A model generated the notes under the pieces. That model had not been told where the DNA came from. It made no database searches and worked only from the letters and a program-made list of their open reading frames with translations. From Tetradesmus obliquus (lineage: Eukaryota; Chlorophyta; Chlorophyceae; Sphaeropleales; Scenedesmaceae), in assembly GCA_030272155.1 (NCBI GenBank), contig CP126202.1:806001-870000 (forward strand): a stretch of DNA of 64,000 nt, given 5' to 3'. The position numbers and the translations under genes are program-made. How positions within the stretch are numbered: the first letter of the stretch is position 1; each line of letters opens with the position of its first letter. Shown here in pieces: positions 61,204 to 64,000 of the stretch.

Positions 61204-62379
61204 GCAACAAGCAGAAGTGCGTGACGAGGCGTGGTGGGAAGCACAGCAGGCGCAAGCAGAGGAGCAGGAGAGGGGGCGGCTTCAGGAGTCATATGTTGGC
61301 TTCCAAGATGCAGATATGCTTGTGTGGGTGGGGTACACCAAGACCTGGAGGCGAGGCGGAAGGGCGCTGCTGACGTGTCACGGCGGCTGCAGATGTAACA
61401 ACGAAACAGTGGAAGGCTACCACAGGTGGGTGGTGAGAGAGAGGTGAGGTAGGGTAGGGCTATGTTTTGGTGTCAAACAGAGAGCAGCAGAGTGGGTGTG
61501 AATGCACAGCTGGCAGGGATAGTGCAGCCCCACTCAATGTGGAGTTGGCTTGGCTCATGCGGAGCCACCCTCCTTATAGTCACTGACCAGGGATGGCCCC
61601 ACGGGTACCCTGCCGGACCCTCGGGTATGGTAGGGATGGTAGGAGGCGTGGAGGCGCATGAGGTATCCTCATCGCCACACACGTCCCCTTCCTTAACTTA
61701 CGCGGGTGTTACGTGTGAACACACCACACGTAGCTCACTCACTCACACTGACCAGGTGCATGGTTGGGTCGCGGAAGTGCTTGCATGCGCTGTGGCCTAT
61801 AAACACACCATGGCCTACAAACCGCCAACAAACATGCAATGTACTGTTGTTGACCTGTACGTCACTTTCACAGGTACAAGACCAGGCAGAGCTACATGGC
61901 CAAGGTGTACAAGCAGCCGGCTACATGCTTGGGTTGCAGCAGTGCTTGCATGCACTGTGCTAGCATGCGCTGTGGCCTGGCATGCGGTCACATGCTGCCT
62001 GGCAAACACAGTGCACCCCTCCTTAAGAACCTGCTGCAAAAACATCCACGTGTGTTGTTACAAACATACAATGTACTGTTGTTGCCTTATTTGTCAATTT
62101 TGCAGGTACAAGACCACGCAGAGTTACATGGCCAAGGTGTACACGCAGCAGGCGGGAGCCTGCACGGTGCGCGTGACGGTGCTGTCCGCCGGCAGCAGCA
62201 GCGGTGGCGGCGGCAGCAGCAGCAGCAGCGGCAGCAGCAGCGGCGGCCGCGGCAGCTACTTCAAGGTGTCTGGGGTGATGGTGACTCGCAGGATTGGTGA
62301 CTACATTGGCGGGGACCATACGGATGTGGTGCTGCTGAACGCGATGCAGGGCGAAGAGTATAAGCTTGCATATGGGTGA
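55966..62379 (+). CDS. Secreted SGNH/GDSL-hydrolase-like protein
   Basis: Nine exons close in frame to 711 residues: 55966-56462, 57014-57118, 57810-57951, 58728-58793, 59099-59248, 59837-60020, 60408-60490, 60791-61425, 62106-62379. A signal peptide is clear (ALLAIWLQGLLLLQPVAVLA), so it is secreted or cell-wall bound. SGNH block I is VGVIGGSISW (Ser nucleophile), block III is IFLEYAINDGYT (Asn), and block V is RHPSQLGHRYMADV (His). The Asp normally three residues before that His is Met, so the catalytic dyad or triad is altered. A low-complexity Ala/Gln insert and a C-terminal region with CHGGCRCNNETVEGYH and SGVMVTRRIGDYIGGDH follow. Polysaccharide deacetylation or acyl transfer in the wall is a reasonable guess only. 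Introns hold many exon copies. Confidence 0.82.
57449..57765 (+). repeat. Three upstream copies of SGNH exon 3 start
   Basis: 57449-57520, 57572-57640 and 57690-57765 repeat an acceptor-like (CACCGCAG, CACTGCAG, CAACACAG) plus GFYMQR-VNDWFALFTSWL. The true exon starts at 57810. Spacing is about 115-125 bp. Confidence 0.93.
58003..58275 (+). repeat. Three downstream copies of SGNH exon 3 end
   Basis: 58003-58070, 58110-58200 and 58240-58275 repeat QRNG-VPATTAEYVSMCL; the first two keep a GTGAGT/GTGAGA donor. Exon 3 thus has six partial copies around it. Confidence 0.93.
59047..59091. repeat. (CTG)n microsatellite at a splice acceptor
   Basis: About 15 CTG units directly precede GCGTCCAG, the acceptor of SGNH exon 5, where a polypyrimidine tract is expected. 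Confidence 0.95.
59300..59380 (+). repeat. Downstream copy of SGNH exon 5 end
   Basis: VLMQALAQGIYSARN and WSVEL resemble exon 5 (VLMQALAQGIYGARG, WTVE); 59099-59248 is the true exon. Confidence 0.85.
59534..59800 (+). repeat. Three upstream copies of SGNH exon 6 start
   Basis: TTGCAGGACCACTATGG recurs at 59535, 59569 and 59709 before the true exon (59837); the last two continue with VLAQRYQLPQLL and VLAQHYPLP. Confidence 0.93.
60655..60765 (+). repeat. Upstream copy of SGNH exon 8 start
   Basis: CCTGCAGGTACCAACCCCAATG continues as a near-identical copy of the first 100 bp of exon 8 (60791), including GRNLACLIG. Confidence 0.93.
61862..61930 (+). repeat. Upstream copy of SGNH exon 9 start
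   Basis: CACAG followed by YKTRQSYMAKVYKQPA copies exon 9 (YKTTQSYMAKVYTQQA at 62106). Confidence 0.93.
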
Positions 62380-63281
62380 TCCCATGATCAATGCTTGCGC
62401 GATGAAGAGGTGCATCTCCATATAGCAAGGATGCCGGAGTTTAAGTATTATAACGTCGATCTGGCGGTACTCCAGGTGATGGTGATCAAAGCATCATCCC
62501 AAATGACGTGTTGCAAATGAACTTCAGGTCAAACCTCAGGCTGTTATAGTGTGTTGTCTGGTGTGACTGTCACGGGCAGCCGGGCCAGACGCACAGCGCG
62601 GCACAGTTGCACACCGTGTTGTGTACTGTGATGCATGCAAACCAGCTTTGACGCTGTGCTGCAGTTGAGTGTGGCTGCCAGGCACGGCTGTGTAGCTCCT
62701 GGTTTGCTTGCATGCTGCCTGCATTTCTGTGTACAGAGTTGCAGCAAGCACTCTAGTCAAGCACTCTAGCACTCTAGGAGGTGAATTTGACTTCTCCAAG
62801 TGTGGACACCTGTACACGACGTCGAAATGGCGGGGTTGATGGCTGTCTTCCCATTGGGAAGACAGATGGGCGCGTTACAAGTGTAGCAGCGGGGTTGTGT
62901 ATTGTGGCTGGACCCCGCCCTCATGCTGAAGCTTTTACACTCCCGTTCCGTGTTGCTGACGTTTCAGCCCGCGTTAATACCTTGTGTGCCTGCTCGTCTG
63001 TGCACGGGGCAGCGACGAGTGACAAGGCAGCACAGCTCAGACAACTTGCAGCAGCGTGGCGTTTTGCCATTCACGTAACTTACTCACAGGTCGCGGTTGT
63101 CACAAGTTTACATCGTTTTCAACGCCTGCATTGCTGCAGTTGAGCCCATATTCTGTCGCGACTTAATCTCCAACGCCACGGCACAGCCTTTTTCAATGAT
63201 CAGGGCGGTTAATCTCACAACATAACACTGTAAACACGCTTTGGTTGAGTCCGTGGTCGCGGTAGGCGCGCAGTTGCAGCA
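62380..63281. other. Intergenic region
   Basis: No convincing gene. Short tandem words (CAAGCACTCTAG repeated near 62755-62775) occur; the last few hundred bases should be the promoter of the following gene. Confidence 0.5.
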
Positions 63282-63803
63282 ATGGCCCAGCTCAACCCGG
63301 TTCTGCCTTGCATGGCGGAGCCTATCAATTTCAAGTTCTTGTGGAGACAAGACCACCTGTCTGATTACATCCTGGTCATCTGCAGTCAGCCAGAGGAGCA
63401 GGAGCACGCGCAGCAGGATCTAGTGCCTCAGCAGCATCAGCAGCAGCAAGCATCAGCACCAGCAGCAGTCAGGCAACAGCTCCAACAGCAGCAGCAACAA
63501 CAGCAGAACTTAGCACCAGCATCACCGCCAATCAGCCATGCAGCAGCTGAGCAGCAGCAAGCCATTGCAGCAGCTTCGGCAGCAGCAGCAGCACCTGCAG
63601 GCACCAGCAAGCAAGCTGCAGGGCGCAGAAAACGCAACCACCAGCAGCAGCAGGCAACCGACACTGCAACAGCAGCAGCAGCAGCAGCTGCTGCGGCAGC
63701 ACAGCGCACGACACGCAGCTCCAAACGGCAGCGAGGCTCAGCGGCAGCAGCAGCAGCAGCGGTGCACATAAAGTCTGAAACAGATGTAGAGGAAGATGAC
63801 GCT

Positions 63804-63838
<35 letters not shown>

Positions 63839-64000
63839 CCACTGCACAGACACTAGCATTGGTGACGCAGGGCACAAGCAGCAGGGCTCAAAGCCTGCCA
63901 GGCGCTCTTCTAGCAGAGCAGCAGCAGCAGGGAGTCCCTGCAGCCCAAGTGCAGCAGCAGCAGCAGCAGCAGGCAAGCACCGAGCATGGCGAGGCAACAC
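63282..64000 (+). CDS. Gln/Ala-rich protein, N-terminal part, possible BTB domain start (runs off the right edge)
   Basis: An uninterrupted plus-strand frame runs from ATG at 63282 to the end (239 codons). The N-terminus (FKFLWRQDHLSDYILVIC) resembles the first strand of a BTB/POZ domain, where a hydrophobic SDYxLVI motif is typical. It is followed by poly-Gln and poly-Ala tracts with basic clusters (GRRKRN, SSKRQR) that could be nuclear localisation signals, and an acidic KSETDVEEDD stretch. If it is BTB, the domain is interrupted by the low-complexity insert. Codon content is almost entirely CAG/GCA in the tracts. The opposite-strand frame is a shadow of these repeats. Confidence 0.5.

Noticed and set aside
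1-64000. CRISPR-like arrays
   Set aside because: All regular repeats are triplet runs, tandem minisatellites or exon copies; no repeat-spacer structure, and the genome is eukaryotic.
63437-64000. Minus-strand Ala/Cys-rich frame at the right edge
   Set aside because: Antisense of the plus-strand Gln/Ala-rich frame, which has a better start and N-terminal pattern.

Overview
This is nuclear DNA of a green alga. The genes are broken into many short exons with GT-AG introns, (CAG/CTG)n runs are everywhere in exons and introns, TTTAGGG-type (plant-like) telomere motifs are scattered in introns, and the proteins carry long Gln/Ala/Ser tracts. A chlorophycean alga such as a Scenedesmaceae member is my best guess; this is inference, not a database match.

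Layout. 0-3.3 kb: 3' part of an unrecognised coiled-coil gene (minus), riddled with exon copies and 113-bp repeats. 3.6-6.5 kb: no convincing gene. 6.55-10.6 kb: an apparently complete hAT DNA transposon with 8-bp target duplications and an 8-exon transposase. 12.03-17.70 kb: a broken Polinton-like element with about 0.65-0.73 kb terminal inverted repeats, into which a CACTA transposon (13.23-15.97 kb) and a tiny LTR element with 49-bp LTRs and a tRNA-like core (16.14-16.68 kb) have inserted. 17.8-19.9 kb: F-box-like/leucine-rich-repeat gene A (minus). 21.6-33.3 kb: two head-to-head polyphosphate genes, VTC4 (minus, 17 exons, 770 aa) and VTC1 (plus, 5 exons, 129 aa, with a 10-nt microexon), sharing an 897-bp promoter that holds a PHR1/PSR1-type motif. 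35.4-36.3 kb: a small ankyrin-repeat gene. 37.5-49.2 kb: a very large SHOC1/ZIP2-like meiotic gene (minus). 49.3-54.4 kb: LRR paralogues B and C (plus), a tandem segmental duplication. 56.0-62.4 kb: a 9-exon secreted SGNH-hydrolase-like gene (plus). 63.3 kb to the end: start of a Gln/Ala-rich protein with a possible BTB N-terminus (plus).

Functional links. VTC4 (SPX domain plus polyphosphate polymerase plus membrane segments) and VTC1 (membrane-only subunit) are expected to form one vacuolar/acidocalcisome complex that makes and translocates polyphosphate; their shared promoter would co-regulate them with phosphate status. The LRR genes are a local family. The SHOC1-like and SGNH genes are unrelated neighbours.

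The most unusual property of the window is that nearly every multi-exon host gene carries decayed partial copies of its own exon ends, tandemly placed in the adjacent intron or 3' flank and often still bearing the splice site or stop codon. I did not notice such copies in the hAT transposase gene. Exon models were built by hand from splice sites and phase; VTC4, VTC1, the three LRR genes, the SGNH gene and the hAT transposase close in frame from start to stop.
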